A stretch of 64,000 bases of DNA from Acanthosepion esculentum (taxonomy: Eukaryota > Mollusca > Cephalopoda > Sepiida > Sepiidae): the NCBI GenBank assembly GCA_964036315.1, contig OZ038500.1, positions 55,897,372 through 55,961,371 of the forward strand. The letters are read 5' to 3'. Both the position numbers and the translations under genes were made by a program. Shown piece after piece: positions 22,161 through 32,760 of the stretch. The notes beneath the pieces are model-generated. The model was given only the letters and a program-made list of their open reading frames with translations. It ran no database searches and was not told the origin of the DNA. Every line of letters starts with the position of its first letter. Position 1 is the first letter of the stretch.

Positions 22161-22249
22161 CAGATAAATTAAAGGAGAAAATAAAAGAGAGTTTCCCCGA
22201 AGTATTTTCAGACGGCTTCGGGAGGTGTAAAAAAAATGGCAGCAAATAT

Positions 22250-22905
22250 AGAAATAAAAGAAAACGTACAACCTATCTTCTAGAAGAAAAGGAACGTACC
22301 TTTTGCTTCAATAGAGAAAATAAATCAAGAGTTGGATAGACTCGAAAAAATCGGTATATTGACAAAAACAGAATATAGTCAATGGGCCGCACCTACGGTT
22401 ATCCAGTCCAGAAGAATGTTAACAAAACGGAGGAAAAACTTTCTCAAAAATAGACTTGGGCGAAGCGTACCTATAAATACCAGTAGATGAGCAAAGCTCG
22501 AGATTATTGTGCATAAACAAACACAAAGGATTAAACAAGTTTCAAAGATTACCATTTGGGATTAAGGTCGCGCCGGCAATATTTCAACAAATAATGTATA
22601 CTATGCTAGGCGGACTTGATTTCACGATTGCATATCTGGATGACATACTGATAAATAGTAAAAACATTGAGCAACACTGGAAACACGTTCAAGAGGTTTT
22701 AGGAGAATACAAAACTATGGTTTCAAGGTAAAAGAAAACAAATGCGCTTTCTTCATGAAGGAAATAAAATATCTGGACCATATCATCGATGAAGAAGGAA
22801 GGCGACCAGACCCAGAAAGGGCAACGGCAATAAAAAAAATGCCAGCTTCAAAAAACGTAGCCGAATTACAAAGCTTCTTAGGCTTAGTGAATTATTCATT
22901 CCCAA
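22250..22905 (+). pseudogene. pol: pol, reverse transcriptase domain (broken)
   Basis: Pieces of the RT in different frames: ELDRLEKIGILTKTEYSQWA near 22330, a motif A region (DLGEAYL) near 22457 followed by an in-frame TAA near 22477, then RLPFGIKVAPAIFQQ near 22548 and the catalytic YLDD at 22633-22644. Compared with the family, roughly 30-40 residues of the fingers between the TVIQ segment and motif A seem to be missing. Another frame change lies near 22731. The catalytic Asp pair remains, but the domain cannot be translated as a whole. Confidence 0.85.
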
Positions 22906-23572
22906 TATGCATAAATTACGCACACCCCTAAATGAACTGTTGAAGAAGGAAAAAGTTTGGGAGTGGACAGATGAATGCCAGAAAACGTTTGACAAAATGA
23001 TTAAGACACTAACCACGGATCTATTTCTAGCGCACTATGACCCAAAATTAAAAATAATAGTTGCAAGTGACGCGAGTGCCTATGGAGTCGGGGCGTGTAT
23101 ACTGCATAAAATGCCGGATGGGACAATAAAACCCATCGTGCATGCTTCAAGAACATTGCTACCAGCAGCAAAAAAATGCTCACAAATTAAATAAGAAGTG
23201 TTGGGGATTATTTTTGCAGTTACAAGATTTCATAGATATATCTATGGGAGATTTTTTACTTTACAGACGGGCCACAAGCCGTTATTAACAATATTTGGAT
23301 CGAAGAAAGGTCTACCCGTTTACACATCAAATAGGTTACTAAGATGGGATACAATTTTACTGAAGTACAATTTCAAATTGGAATATCTGCCAACGAATAA
23401 AATTGGGCATGCAGATGGTCTGTCGAGACTAATACCTAAGAAAATGGAGCCATTGGAAGATTCTGTAATCGCAGCCCTACGACATGAAGAATATATCAGG
23501 ACATCACTATGTAGTACAGTTCTAAACCTCCTCGTCACACTACAAGAGATAAGAAACGAAGCAATTTAATGA
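22906..23572 (+). pseudogene. pol: pol, RNase H domain (broken)
   Basis: The first part (22907-23194) holds the RT connection and the start of RNase H with IIVASDASAYGVGACI; its catalytic Asp is at 23069-23071. A stop at 23192 (TAA) and a frame change are followed by VTRFHRYIYGRFFTLQT and LPTNKIGHADGLSRL, the conserved end of gypsy RNase H. The expected Glu of the second catalytic position lies at the break (AAATAAGAA, near 23188), where a stop codon replaces a codon. Confidence 0.82.
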
Positions 23573-24253
23573 TGAATTCATAAAAGAAACAAAAACAAAA
23601 ATTGCAGAAAAAAATAAAAAGGTATCAGACAGTTTTTCGCCATGTGACGACGTTTTACTATATAACGAAAGGGTAGTAATTCCGAAAACACTACAAAGGC
23701 GAATCCAAAATGACTTCCACATGGGACATCCAGGAAAGAACAGAATGAAATCGTTAATGCGTAGTTACGTATATTGGCAAACATGAATCAGGACATTACA
23801 CATATGGTGGAAAAATGCAAGGGTTTTTCCTTAGTAGCAAAAGCACCGCCGACCATCCATAAGCCTTGGCCAGAGACAGATCAGCCATTGTCAAGAATCC
23901 ATGCCGACTTCGCAGGTCCAATAGATGGTTTCTACTATTTGATCATAGTAGACAGTTATAGTAAATGGCCGGAAGTGTTGCAGAAAACCAACTTCTGAAA
24001 CTACCATAAATTGCCTCCACGAGTTGTTTTCTCGTTTCGGAGTGGTTGATTGTCTAGTCACTGATAATGGGACACAATTCACATCCGCGGACTTTCAACA
24101 ATTTTGCGAAACTTTTCAAGTTAAACATATCAAATCCCCGCCATATCACCCAAGATCAAATGGGCAAGCGTACAGATCTGTAGACACACTTAAAAGAGCG
24201 TTAAAGAGAGCATATGACGTGCCTACAGAAAAGGCGTTGCAACAATTTTTACC
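23573..24253 (+). pseudogene. pol: pol, integrase zinc and catalytic domains (broken, catalytic residue lost)
   Basis: The zinc region reads FHMGHPGKNRM, then VEKCKGFSLVAKAPPT. The second Cys of the CxxC pair is Phe here. The catalytic core follows: RIHADFAGPI with Asp at 23906-23908, VTDNGTQFT with Asp at 24063-24065, and HPRSNGQAYRSVDT. In the family the residue after NGQA is Glu, the third member of the DDE triad. Here the codon at 24171-24173 is TAC (Tyr). Frame changes near 23775 and 23998 add to the damage. The domain is cut at 24253 by LINE-A. Confidence 0.87.
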
Positions 24254-25432
24254 GTGAATTGAAGGTCGTTCTCAATGTATTCATCTCCAGCTCCTATCCC
24301 ACTAACGCAGGTGTTCCTCAAGGCTCCATCCTAGGCCCTACTCTGTTCCTTATATTCATAAATGATCTTCCTGACGCCATAGATTCCCAAGTCGGTATCT
24401 ATGCGGATGACACCACAATTTACTCCTGCCTCAAAAACAAATCTAGTGATGCTGACATAGTTAACCTGGCAGTTCGTTTCGAAAAGGACCTACAATCGGT
24501 TGTGAACTGGGGCAAGAATTGGTTGGTTAAATTTAACGCCTCTAAATCAAAACTGCTCTCTATTAACCACCGCAGGGATCGATCCCTGCATCCCATTAGA
24601 ATGTCTGAGGCCCAGCTTCTCGAGAGCTCCTCTCTGCGGCCGCTCGGTCTCACGCTGTCCGCTGACCTGAGATGGAACAAATACATCGAGTCAATTGCTT
24701 CATCCACCGCAAGGATAGCTGTCTCCCTGGGCCGGACCAGGAAATTTTTCTCCCCGGAATCGATCCTCCAAAAGTGTAAATCAACCATTCGATCTTGCAT
24801 GGAGTATTGCTGCCATATATGGTCTGGAGCCCCTGCTGTTTGCCTCAGGGTTCTTGATAAGATCCAAAGACGGATATGCAATGTAATTGGCCCTGATCTG
24901 TCATCTCGTCTGCAGTCGTTCTCTCACAGACGCGCCGTTGCCTAGCTCTGTCTTTTTTACAAATACTTTCACGGTAATTGCTCCGATGAGCTGCTTTCGC
25001 TGGTTCTCAGGCCTCATGAATTTAAGCGTCCTACGAGGGTGACATCCCGCTCCCACCCCTTCACCGTTGAAACTGTTAGATGTAGACGTCTCTTCTACTC
25101 CAATAGCTTCATGTCTCGCACATCTCGCCTGTGGAACTCCCTTCGTTATTCCTGTTTCCCTGACAAATATAATCTCCAACTAGTTAAGTGTAACGTCAAT
25201 CGACATCTCCAGTTGCTTTTATATCCACTTCCCTTCTCCACAACCTTTCCCCTTTCATTCCTATCTGCTCTCGCTCCAAATATTCTGTGACCCACTTGAC
25301 ATAATCGAACCATTATCTTTCTCCTCATCCTCTCCGTTACCACTCCTATCTGCTCTTCCTCCAAACCTTTTGTAACCCCTTGCTTGCTAGTGGCTTCCAG
25401 ACTTGCTTAGGGTGAAAAGCTTAAAAAAAAAA
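24254..25432 (+). mobile_element. LINE-A copy nested in the gypsy integrase
   Basis: A 5-prime truncated jockey/CR1-like LINE. An open frame of about 230 codons (24254-24945) starts within RT: NAGVPQGSILGPTLFLIFIN (motif B region), IYADDTT with the YADD site at 24400-24411, GLTLSADLRWNKYI, then the C-terminal MEYCCHIWSGAP and DKIQRRICNVIGPDL. One frame change near 24945 leads into the last part (SRTSRLWNSL, about 25108). The noncoding tail ends in TTAAAAAAAAAA at 25421-25432. The host frame resumes at 25433, consistent with insertion without loss. I see no clear target duplication. It is the best preserved LINE-A copy here. Confidence 0.9.
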
Positions 25433-25931
25433 GAAGGTATATCGAATTACTCCAAACAGTGCTACGCCATCGGCATTATCACCCGCAGAAGTGATGTTCT
25501 CTCGTAAAATCAGATCAGTATTTGACAAATTGCTACCCAAACAAACAAAACAAATACCAATGTCGTACGTACCTAAAAGAAAATTCTACCCAGGAGAAAA
25601 AGTTTTTTTCAAAACGTATAAAAACAATACATCCTACTGGGAGCAAGGTACAATTGAAAAAAAGAATCGGGAACATGGTTTACACAATACAGGGCCCGAA
25701 AATTCTCACATGAAAGACATGTAAATCAAATAAGAAAGGGGCTGTTACATGATTCTAACGGTCTACCTCAGGAAGAAGAAGTGATGGATATCATATTCGA
25801 TACATTCGATATGCAAAGGCCGCAAACTGTCCGAACCACAAAAATCGACCAGGAAAAGAAAAGTCACAGAGCCTTTAAGAATAAATCCAAAGAGAAAAAG
25901 ATACTAAAGAACCCTGCGACGTAAAAGCTTT
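25433..25931 (+). pseudogene. pol: pol, integrase C-terminal region of the gypsy element
   Basis: The gypsy integrase continues after the LINE-A insertion: the YRITPNSATPSALSPAEVMF segment, then KIRSVFDKLLPK and FYPGEKVFFKTYKNNTSYW, a GPY/F-like C-terminal module. The frame is open from about 25491 to 25724 and then degrades. The remaining 200 bp before the polypurine tract encode a Lys-rich end with stops. Confidence 0.85.
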
Positions 25932-25941
25932 GGAAGGGGGG
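25932..25941 (+). promoter_or_regulatory. Polypurine tract
   Basis: GGAAGGGGGG directly before the right LTR, where plus-strand DNA synthesis would be primed. Confidence 0.88.
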
Positions 25942-26219
25942 TGTTATGGAAACGTACCTATAACGAGAATGGACTCTTCCTGACTCTATAAATACTGCGC
26001 CTCTCTGAGAAAGAGAGGAGGAATGAGTTGTGACCTAACGAGTCAAGACATATTAGTTCACTCTAAACCAGACTGACAGTTAATACTAACACCTTCAACT
26101 TCTTGTATTATATTTCTGCTGTAATATATCTTTGTTATTTACTACTCTTGTGTTCGTTTTGTTGTTTCTTGGTTCTACCTTGGACCATAACCGTTGTGCG
26201 AGGATATTGGACCATAACA
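25942..26219 (+). repeat. Right LTR of the gypsy element
   Basis: 278 bp, from TGTTATGGAAACG to ACCATAACA. It matches the left LTR over its full length with scattered differences, for example GAGAATGG versus GTTATTGG near the start. Confidence 0.93.
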
Positions 26220-26224
26220 GTAAC
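26220..26224. repeat. Right target-site duplication of the gypsy element
   Basis: GTAAC, identical to 20124-20128. Confidence 0.92.
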
Positions 26225-26720
26225 TCCCCTACAGTACCCTTTTTACTAAGCGACCCGGTGGGGAATTGGTAACTAGACAATCAAAATTACTCACTGGCAA
26301 AAATAATAATACTAATACTACTACTAATAATAATAAACTAAGAATAATAAGAAAATATCGAAGTATAAAGAGCTTGAAAAATATGTAGAAATTGACAACA
26401 AGAATAGTATTAATCATAGTAGGTGCTCTTGGAATGATAAAAAAGGAACACAACAACACATTGAAGAAATCCTTGGAAAATCCCAGCTTAAGAGGAATAT
26501 ATAAAATGTCTTGATAAGTAAAGCCCACTCACTAAGAAGAACTTTGTCCATGTAAGGCTAGTGATATTATGGGAGTTAGAAAAACAAATCATGAAATGTA
26601 GTCGTAACAACGCACCCCTCCCTACCTTAGGTCTTCCCACAGGCTTGGTAGGTAATGTGACCATAGCAGAAATAATAATAATAATAATCATAATAATAAT
26701 AATAATAATAATAATAGTAA
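26225..26720 (+). mobile_element. LINE-C 3-prime regions with (TAA)n tails
   Basis: The first part (26225-26345) is likely the 3-prime noncoding end of the LINE-C copy that starts at 19790, ending in AATAATAATACTAATACT. A second LINE-C tail follows, with IVLIIVGALGMIKKE at 26399-26445 and a noncoding end that closes with (AAT)n at 26672-26717. AT-rich trinucleotide tails are a shared property of these copies. Confidence 0.65.
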
Positions 26721-26849
26721 ATATGTGTGATCTTAGGTTTTCTTTTCTTTTTTTGTTTATTTAAAAAAAAAGTGTTCGGTGGAAAATATGATGCCATTTC
26801 TGACCTTAGATCTCGAGGAGGGACCCGGAAGGAAATGAGAATACACCAG

Positions 26850-27310
26850 AAACCAAAATAAATAAATTAATTAATAAATAAATAAGTAATAATAGTAATA
26901 ATAATAATAATAATAATAAGACCCAGTTACCCAAAATAATGATGTAACTATCCTCTGGGACAGGCCAATTCAAACTCACAGGGAAATAAAAGCTAACAGA
27001 CCTGATATTATCATAAAAGACAAGAAATTCAGGAAGCATTTGCTTATTGATATAGTAGTACCATCTGAGATAAATACCATAAAAATTATGGAGAAATTGT
27101 CCAAATACAAGGTCCTGGAGATCGAGATTAACAGGATGTGGGGAATGAAGACTAAGACTGTACCAATAGTAATCGGAGCTCTGGGCTTTGTGAGAAAAGG
27201 AATGGACAATTTTACTAACAGTGTCCCAGGTAACATCAACATACAAATTGCACAGAAAATTGCCCTACTAATAACATCCCATATACTAAGTGCTCTCAGT
27301 TAAATGATAA
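26850..27310 (+). pseudogene. LINE-C C-terminal fragment, third copy
   Basis: A (TAA)n run at 26885-26920 is followed by an open reading region encoding WDRPIQTHREIKANRPDI, KHLLIDIVVPSE and VPIVIGALGFVRKGMDNF, ending SHILSALS with a stop at 27301. This is the conserved end of a LINE polyprotein. From about 26942 the frame is uninterrupted to its stop. RT and endonuclease domains are absent. Confidence 0.75.
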
Positions 27311-27704
27311 TTCTCCGATAGGACCTAAGGACCATAGTTTGGACCCGGCTCTACAGGGTAGAAAGCAGGAAATAATAGACGAGAGTCTGATAAGAGGCCT
27401 TAAGAGCGAAGTTCTTTCTGCTTGAAGGAATAGTCGATATCCAGAAAAAAAAATGTGTTTCCGAAATTGGGAAGAGAAAAGACGAATGGGCCAGATATAG
27501 AAAAGTGAATGAGAAAGTGTTGGTACAGGCCGAAATTTCAATAAGAAATTCGCCAATAGCTGAATCTGAAATACTCTGCGAATGCGTCAATTCTGTCGCC
27601 TGTAATGATTGGTCATTCGTGATCCAAAGTCAGGACATGTTGCTTAATCATGAATTCGAGTTTTGGTAAACTTAACTTGGGCTACTATCAGTTTCTTGTT
27701 GATC
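27311..27704. other. No recognisable feature
   Basis: Short frames on both strands, no motif. It may be 3-prime debris of LINE-C. Confidence 0.4.
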
Positions 27705-27795
27705 ACCTCGAGGTGGTGTATTGGTTAGACAGCTAGCACAATTACAACTGAGTAGTGAGTTCGATTCTCACTTTCGGCCATGTGCCAAATCTGAG
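27705..27795 (+). repeat. SINE-1 copy with tRNA-like head
   Basis: An A-box-like GAGGTGGTGTATTGGTTAGA at 27710-27729 and a B box GAGTTCGATTCTCAC near 27756 are spaced as in a tRNA. They are followed by TTTCGGCCATGTGCCA, the SINE-1 body. This is the clearest unrearranged head of the family that formed the satellite. Confidence 0.75.
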
Positions 27796-28061
27796 CTACG
27801 CTTGGAAAATCGCTATTTTATTTTCATTTTTGTAAAATGACAAACAAATATTTTTTTTAGAATTGTGGTATCACGTTTTTATCGGTAATTCTCTCAGTTC
27901 AAAATTTTAACGTATTAACGACCCTCTTTGATGGCCGCTTAAAAGGTGTTATACCATCTGTTTATTTTTTTACAGTTAATTTCAACATATCTCTATTTAA
28001 TGTATTATATTGTTCATATTTTAAATTTAAGGTTACTCTATGTGAGTAAACTCGAACTTCT

Positions 28062-28375
28062 GAAAATTGATAGTCCCCTGGGCTAAGACGATGAACTACA
28101 CCTAACAGCAAGGCCTCTGATCAGGAGGTTTTTAGGAGCATGGAACCACCTCTTAATTGCTGGTGTTCCCAGGTCCACCCTGACCCGGGGTGGTAGCACC
28201 TGTTAGGGTCCCAACTATGAGCAAATAGTTAACCCCCTCCAAAAAAAGATATTACCAGCAATACAATTTTGTAAAAAAAAAATATTATCAGAAATAAAAA
28301 TTTTGTCGGCATTAAATAATCCATTGAGGTTGATATGCTGTAAAACAAACCAAACCAAATCAAACCCCTGGGGTG
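28062..28375 (+). repeat. Dispersed repeat D, copy 1
   Basis: It matches 37205-37690 in inverted orientation. Landmarks: GATCAGGAGGTTTTTAGGAG, TGGAACCACCTCTTAATTGC, CCACCCTGACCCGGGGTGG, and an end rich in CAAACCAAACCAAATCAAA. The length and A-rich end suggest a SINE-like retroposon, but I see no clear internal promoter. Confidence 0.75.
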
Positions 28376-28449
28376 TATATACACCGTAATAAAATGCTTA
28401 TAATGAAGTAATTATAAAAACTATTATCTAACTGCTGAAATAAATTTGT

Positions 28450-29098
28450 CTCATAAACCTATCTTAGCGAGACTTGGAGCTTCTACTCGAGACCAAAGAG
28501 AATCCTGAAAGCCTTTCATCTTCTCTGTCTGAGATGCATTCTGGGCATCAATCGGTCCAACCAGTTCACAAATGCGCTATAGTTCTGACGTGTCCCCATT
28601 ACCCAGCCTATATGCCCTTCTCCAACAGCGGCGGCTCTGCTGGCTTGGACCTGTACACCCTATACTGGATGGGAGGGTTAGGGAAGCTTCTTTTTACGGG
28701 GAACTGACCACCGGTAAGGGATCCCGAGGGTCACCTCATCTTCGCTTCAAGTACATCTACGAAAGGGACATGAGGCCATTGGACATGGCCGTTGAGAGGT
28801 GGAAAGACGTCGCCAACGATGGCTCACGCTGGAGACGCGATTTACACCGAGGGCTGAAGCGAGGAGAGGAGAAACGAAGGCCTGCCGCCGGGGAGAAGCG
28901 TTCTCGTCGGAAAGAAAACGACACGGCGACATCAGGGGGAGAGCATCTTCACATGCATCACATGCATTAATTGCAATCGACACTGTCCCTCTTATGTGGG
29001 CCTGTACAACTATAACAAATACTGTACCGCCAACAGCAACTGAGCCATAAATCTTTGGCTGCAGATTCAAGGTTTCTCGAGACAGACGAGTGTCACAT
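28450..29098 (+). pseudogene. LINE-D C-terminal region with zinc-finger-like end
   Basis: Plus-strand frames read RRLCWLGPVHPILDGRV, FYGELTTGKGSRGSPH, RPLDMAVERWKDVANDGSRW and RRDLHRGLKRGEEKRR, the C-terminal domain of a LINE polyprotein. After a stop a C-x2-C...C-like module follows near 28950-29015 (TCINCNRHC then LYNYNKYC). This is typical of the Cys-rich ends of several LINE groups. Stops and frame changes are present. The GC content is higher than in the surroundings, as is common for less decayed LINE copies. Confidence 0.75.
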
Positions 29099-29100
29099 AA

Positions 29101-29462
29101 TGTTGAGGGATCTCCCCTTTTTAAAAAAATGGACTCACCCAAGGTATACATATACTACTACCAGTGAATACCCGAACAGTCAAGTATCAGTAGTAGTAGT
29201 AGTGAAACGTTGTGTCGGTCGAGTAGAATAACGTAGCGGCAAGAGTCATAGTAACAAGTTCTTAGACTTAGTAAGAAGTCATACAGCGATACGTCGATAT
29301 CAAAGACTGTATATATATATATATATTGCTACTAACCCGTAATCCCGGAACTACTAACCTGTATTACCAGTTTGTATTATTATGTTAATACATTTATTTC
29401 CTACATGCATTCTTGGCGTTTGTTATTATTTGATACCGGATTTCCTCCTGGAATCCACAACA
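29101..29462 (+). repeat. Solo LTR, family of 50364-50729
   Basis: 362 bp beginning TGTTGAGGGATCTCCCC and ending GGAATCCACAACA, clearly alike to 50364-50729 throughout (AAATGGACTCACCC, CTACTAACC, TTGTATTATTA). It contains a short (TA)n where the other copy has fewer units. The flanks CATAA and TATAC do not match, so no target duplication is visible. It lies at the end of LINE-D. Confidence 0.85.
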
Positions 29463-30135
29463 TATACACAAACATATATTCTAAAGTGTAGGTGAAACAC
29501 GCCAATACAATAATAGAGAAAATATTTATTCATAAATATGTAGACTTTATATGTAGATATTACATCAGGTAAACTCATAATCACAATAGCAAAATAATAA
29601 TAATAATATAGTTGTATAATACATTTCAGATGCATCAAGGGTTGCCTTCAGTGATGCACTGTCCTCATCGCCAATTTTGGATTTTGTAATATATCGGCTC
29701 AAACAGCAACCTCGTCCTGATTCCAGAAGGGTCAGGCCGCCTCCTTGATAGCGTCATGCTACGCACCTCGACATTGCAAAGAAAAATTCAGCTCTGGCTA
29801 GGAGTCCGTCCGTTCTTATTGACATACGCCAGCTTTTTACGCTTCCCTCGTATATAGTGATGACTTTTTTGCTCCATTCTGTTTTGATTCGGGTCATTTC
29901 CCTTGAATCCATAATGAGGGAAGCTGAACTTATTCTTGCATAGTTTAATGCAATGTTTCTACGTTTTAAATACCAATCCCATAACTAGTTAACTAAACCT
30001 TACTTATTATATTACTGTTTTATAAAAAATATTCATATATCTTACTATTATATAAATCTTTATGTCTACCTTTATACACTTAATCAGACAAAATTCAACA
30101 AAAAAAAAACACCAGAACATATATGTACATTCACG

Positions 30136-30139
<4 letters not shown>
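29463..30139. other. No recognisable feature
   Basis: AT-rich DNA with no repeat partner and no motif. Confidence 0.45.

Positions 30140-30190
<51 letters not shown>
30140..30190. repeat. (TA)n microsatellite
   Basis: About 50 bp of TA repeat followed by a short (GATGAT)-like stretch. Confidence 0.9.
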
Positions 30191-30193
<3 letters not shown>

Positions 30194-30494
30194 GTGATGA
30201 TGATGACGATGGTGGAGTCTCGCGTCGATCTCGACGTATAGGGCTACGACAACCTCATTCATATTTGATGTTTGTGTTGTATGTGACCCTTTAGCCTCGC
30301 ATATAAGTCCCCATATTGTGCGACAGCAGGGATCCCAGGACATAGCAATAGGAATATTTGCTGACATTTTTCGGCGTTGTCTTTCGTCTATTAGCCGGAC
30401 AATACGACTGATTTCAGAATACTCATACGACTGAAAGAAGGCGCCGAAGTTTATTTCTATTTTCTTTTATTCTCATTTTTGTTTTCCCAAGTAC

Positions 30495-30522
30495 TTTCAA
30501 TCTCATTCGAGATCATCTTCAG
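30495..30522 (-). ncRNA. Hammerhead-like motif, degenerate
   Basis: On the minus strand CTGAAGA (30522-30516) and GAAA (30498-30495) enclose a perfect 5-bp hairpin, ATCTC/GAGAT with a GAAT loop (30513-30500). One or two unpaired bases sit between the core and the stem, which a canonical hammerhead does not have. Confidence 0.3.
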
Positions 30523-30686
30523 GGATTAATTGGTAATACAAAACATAGATGTGTGATTTTTTTAAAAATATGCATGAAAGTTCTCTGATATAATTACTTT
30601 AAAATGAACAGTTGAAACTATGGCATTTTTGTTACATGTATTTGATCTAAGGGAAGTAAATTTAATTTGTATAATTGTATTCTATT

Positions 30687-30690
<4 letters not shown>

Positions 30691-30744
<54 letters not shown>

Positions 30745-31087
30745 AGAGAGATTCACTGTATCATAGCACATCATTGTGGCTAAACAAGCGATTGCTTAAA
30801 GCCGGATTCAAACCCCGACCAATTTGACATCAGCCGGAGACTCCCATCAGCGCACGGTAGGAAGAAAGGAATTTTTTATACATTATACACAATATATATA
30901 CATTACTGGCTACCAGAGGGCTCAATTCGTAGCTAAGAGCGTAGCATTAATCAGCAGCAGCCACAGCCGACAAATTCCCTTTCTTCCAAAACTGCTCAAC
31001 CTACGAAAGGGAGCGGCGTATATAGATAACCAGACTGCTTCACTGTATCACAACTCATCAGTGTAGCTATATATATATATATATATA

Positions 31088-31128
<41 letters not shown>

Positions 31129-31150
31129 GTGTGTGTGCGCGCGTGTGTGT
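30691..31150. repeat. (TA)n, a duplicated tRNA-like/SINE segment and (GT)n
   Basis: (TA)n at 30691-30740. TTCACTGTATCATAGCACAT at 30752 and TTCACTGTATCACAACTCAT at 31040 are direct repeats about 288 bp apart. Between them GCCGGATTCAAACCCCGAC near 30800 resembles a T-arm. (TA)n at 31069-31088 and (GT)n at 31091-31152 close the block. Possibly one SINE with duplicated ends. Confidence 0.5.
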
Positions 31151-31295
31151 GTAGGTATGTAGAAAAATAAGAAAGAACACGTTAGGTAAATAATCCGGAG
31201 TTCTTTAGCAATTTTGTTTTTATTTTTAAAAAACAGTTCTCCATACAGAAGTAGAACTTAAATTATAATTAAAGAATCATATTTTTAAAAAAATA

Positions 31296-31342
<47 letters not shown>

Positions 31343-31890
31343 CCATGAAAAATTACCGTCGTTATTCAGGAGGGGTGACAGGACAAAGCGATGTCTGCCT
31401 CTCATGACAACTGAGCTACAGCTGCACCACCCACTGTTCTAAACACCCCCTCACTGAGGGGAAGTTGTGGGAAGGAGAAAAAAGAAACAATTTGCCAAGT
31501 AGAAATTACGAGTACTATAAACATTGGGGGGGGGGGAAATATCACATCATCTGACTAACGCATGGTTAATAACAGATTTTTGCAGGTCTCAATGCACGTA
31601 ATTTAATATGCGTCTTTGCCACTAAAATAATGCACGCTGAATGCTTTTACAAGGTGTGTACTTAGGAACCTTTGATCACTCGCACTTTTGTCTAATTGGC
31701 TCGTCTGTTCGCAGGAGTTTGACAGTGGCGTTTCTGTTCAAGATTAGTTTAATCTCATTAATAAAACTGATGGCTTCTGTCCTCTCGTCATTTACAAGGG
31801 CTGCCATCTTCTTCCGAATGTAATTAAAGCTGAGGGTACCATAGAAATTAATCATGCGCAAGTTTACTTATTAGTCTTTTGTGCCTTTTT
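31151..31890. other. No gene seen; includes (TA)n and a G run
   Basis: (TA)n at 31302-31340 and a run of ten G at 31527-31536. CTCATGACAACTGAGCTACA near 31402 looks like part of a tRNA-like element on the minus strand, but I cannot fold it. Confidence 0.4.
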
Positions 31891-31894
31891 AGTA

Positions 31895-31985
31895 GGCGTA
31901 GTGTAATGGATATCGACTCTGAGTGAGAAATCGGAGAGCCGAGTTCGAATTCCAGTTGAGTTCGTTATATTAATTTACACACAAA
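31895..31985 (+). repeat. tRNA-like sequence, probable SINE head
   Basis: GGCGTAGTGTAATGGATATC (A-box-like) and CCGAGTTCGAATTCCAG (B box) lie at tRNA-like spacing. The acceptor stem does not pair, so a functional tRNA is unlikely. Confidence 0.55.
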
Positions 31986-32269
31986 TACCCTTGGGAAATG
32001 TATGAATCCATAGCTTCTGCCCTCTCCCCAGCTATAGGGTGAATAGTAGGACAGACTGGGTTGTATAGCTTTGGTTGGCAGCCAGTCTACTGCAGAAAGA
32101 AATGGCAACCTACTGCGGGCGGTACTTCTGCCTCGTCAGTCATGAATAGAAAGCGACATGATCGCCCTACAGTGTATCACTTATGATATTTGACTAACTG
32201 ACTAAATATTAATTGCAAGAATTAAGAATGCAAGGTAGCTAGGAAAAAGATGAGACCAAAATGCAAATT

Positions 32270-32757
32270 ATTAATCGTAAATTAAACGAGTAAAAAAAAA
32301 AAGGAAAATATCTGGGATGTGTTTTAACAAAGATGGAAAGTGCGATACAGAAACCTGAAGGCGCATTGGGATAGCGAAAGATGCCTTCCAAAAGTTAATC
32401 AGAGTATTAAGAAACAGGAAAACTTCGTTAGAAAAGTGTACAGAACTGCTATGCGATATCTTTCCTTCTATATGGCAGTCAAGGCTGAACAATATCAAAG
32501 AGACCTGAAGCAACATAAATTTAGTTCTACAGAAGGATGCTGGGTATACCATGGATCGACTATGACGAAGTTGTAGAGAAAATAGAAACAAAAAAGAAAG
32601 TTCTACTTAACATCAGAAAAAGGCCGCTGAAATTTCTAGGGCGAATAATGAAGAAAGAGGGTTTGAAAATCTGACACTCACAGGACATTCTGAAGGCAAG
32701 AGAGACCGAGGAAAACAATGCATAACATACTTAGTGAGCTTGATTAAATGGATGGGT
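32270..32757 (+). pseudogene. RTE-like LINE fragment, left of the GAA tract
   Basis: Plus-strand frames contain pieces of the RTE palm and C-terminal region: QRDLKQHKFSSTEGCWVYHG near 32500, then RKRPLKFLG-like codons and LTLTGHSEGK-like codons near 32630-32700. Several stops. It ends at the GAA tract. Confidence 0.7.
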
Positions 32758-32760
32758 GGA

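Larger units (their letters stand above)
20129..26219 (+). mobile_element. Full-length but inactive Ty3/gypsy LTR retrotransposon with nested LINE-A
   Basis: Complete outline: 280-bp left LTR, primer binding site, gag, protease, reverse transcriptase, RNase H, integrase, polypurine tract and 278-bp right LTR, flanked by GTAAC duplications. The LTRs begin TGTTAT and end ATAACA. The two-knuckle gag, the YLDD reverse transcriptase and the Ser-tRNA type primer site place it with animal Ty3/gypsy elements, perhaps near the Mag lineage (inference). It is dead: gag and pol are split by frame changes and stops, part of the RT fingers is missing, the integrase has lost key residues, and LINE-A at 24254-25432 interrupts it. 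The two LTRs differ at several positions, so the insertion is not recent. Confidence 0.95.

Noticed and set aside
21833..22339. Single intact protease-RT fusion
   Set aside because: The protease part is fine, but the last third of the frame after about 22245 is out of register with RT, which reads in another frame.
29101..29462. Target-site duplication for this solo LTR
   Set aside because: The flanks CATAA and TATAC differ, and shifting the ends by a base or two does not yield a match.
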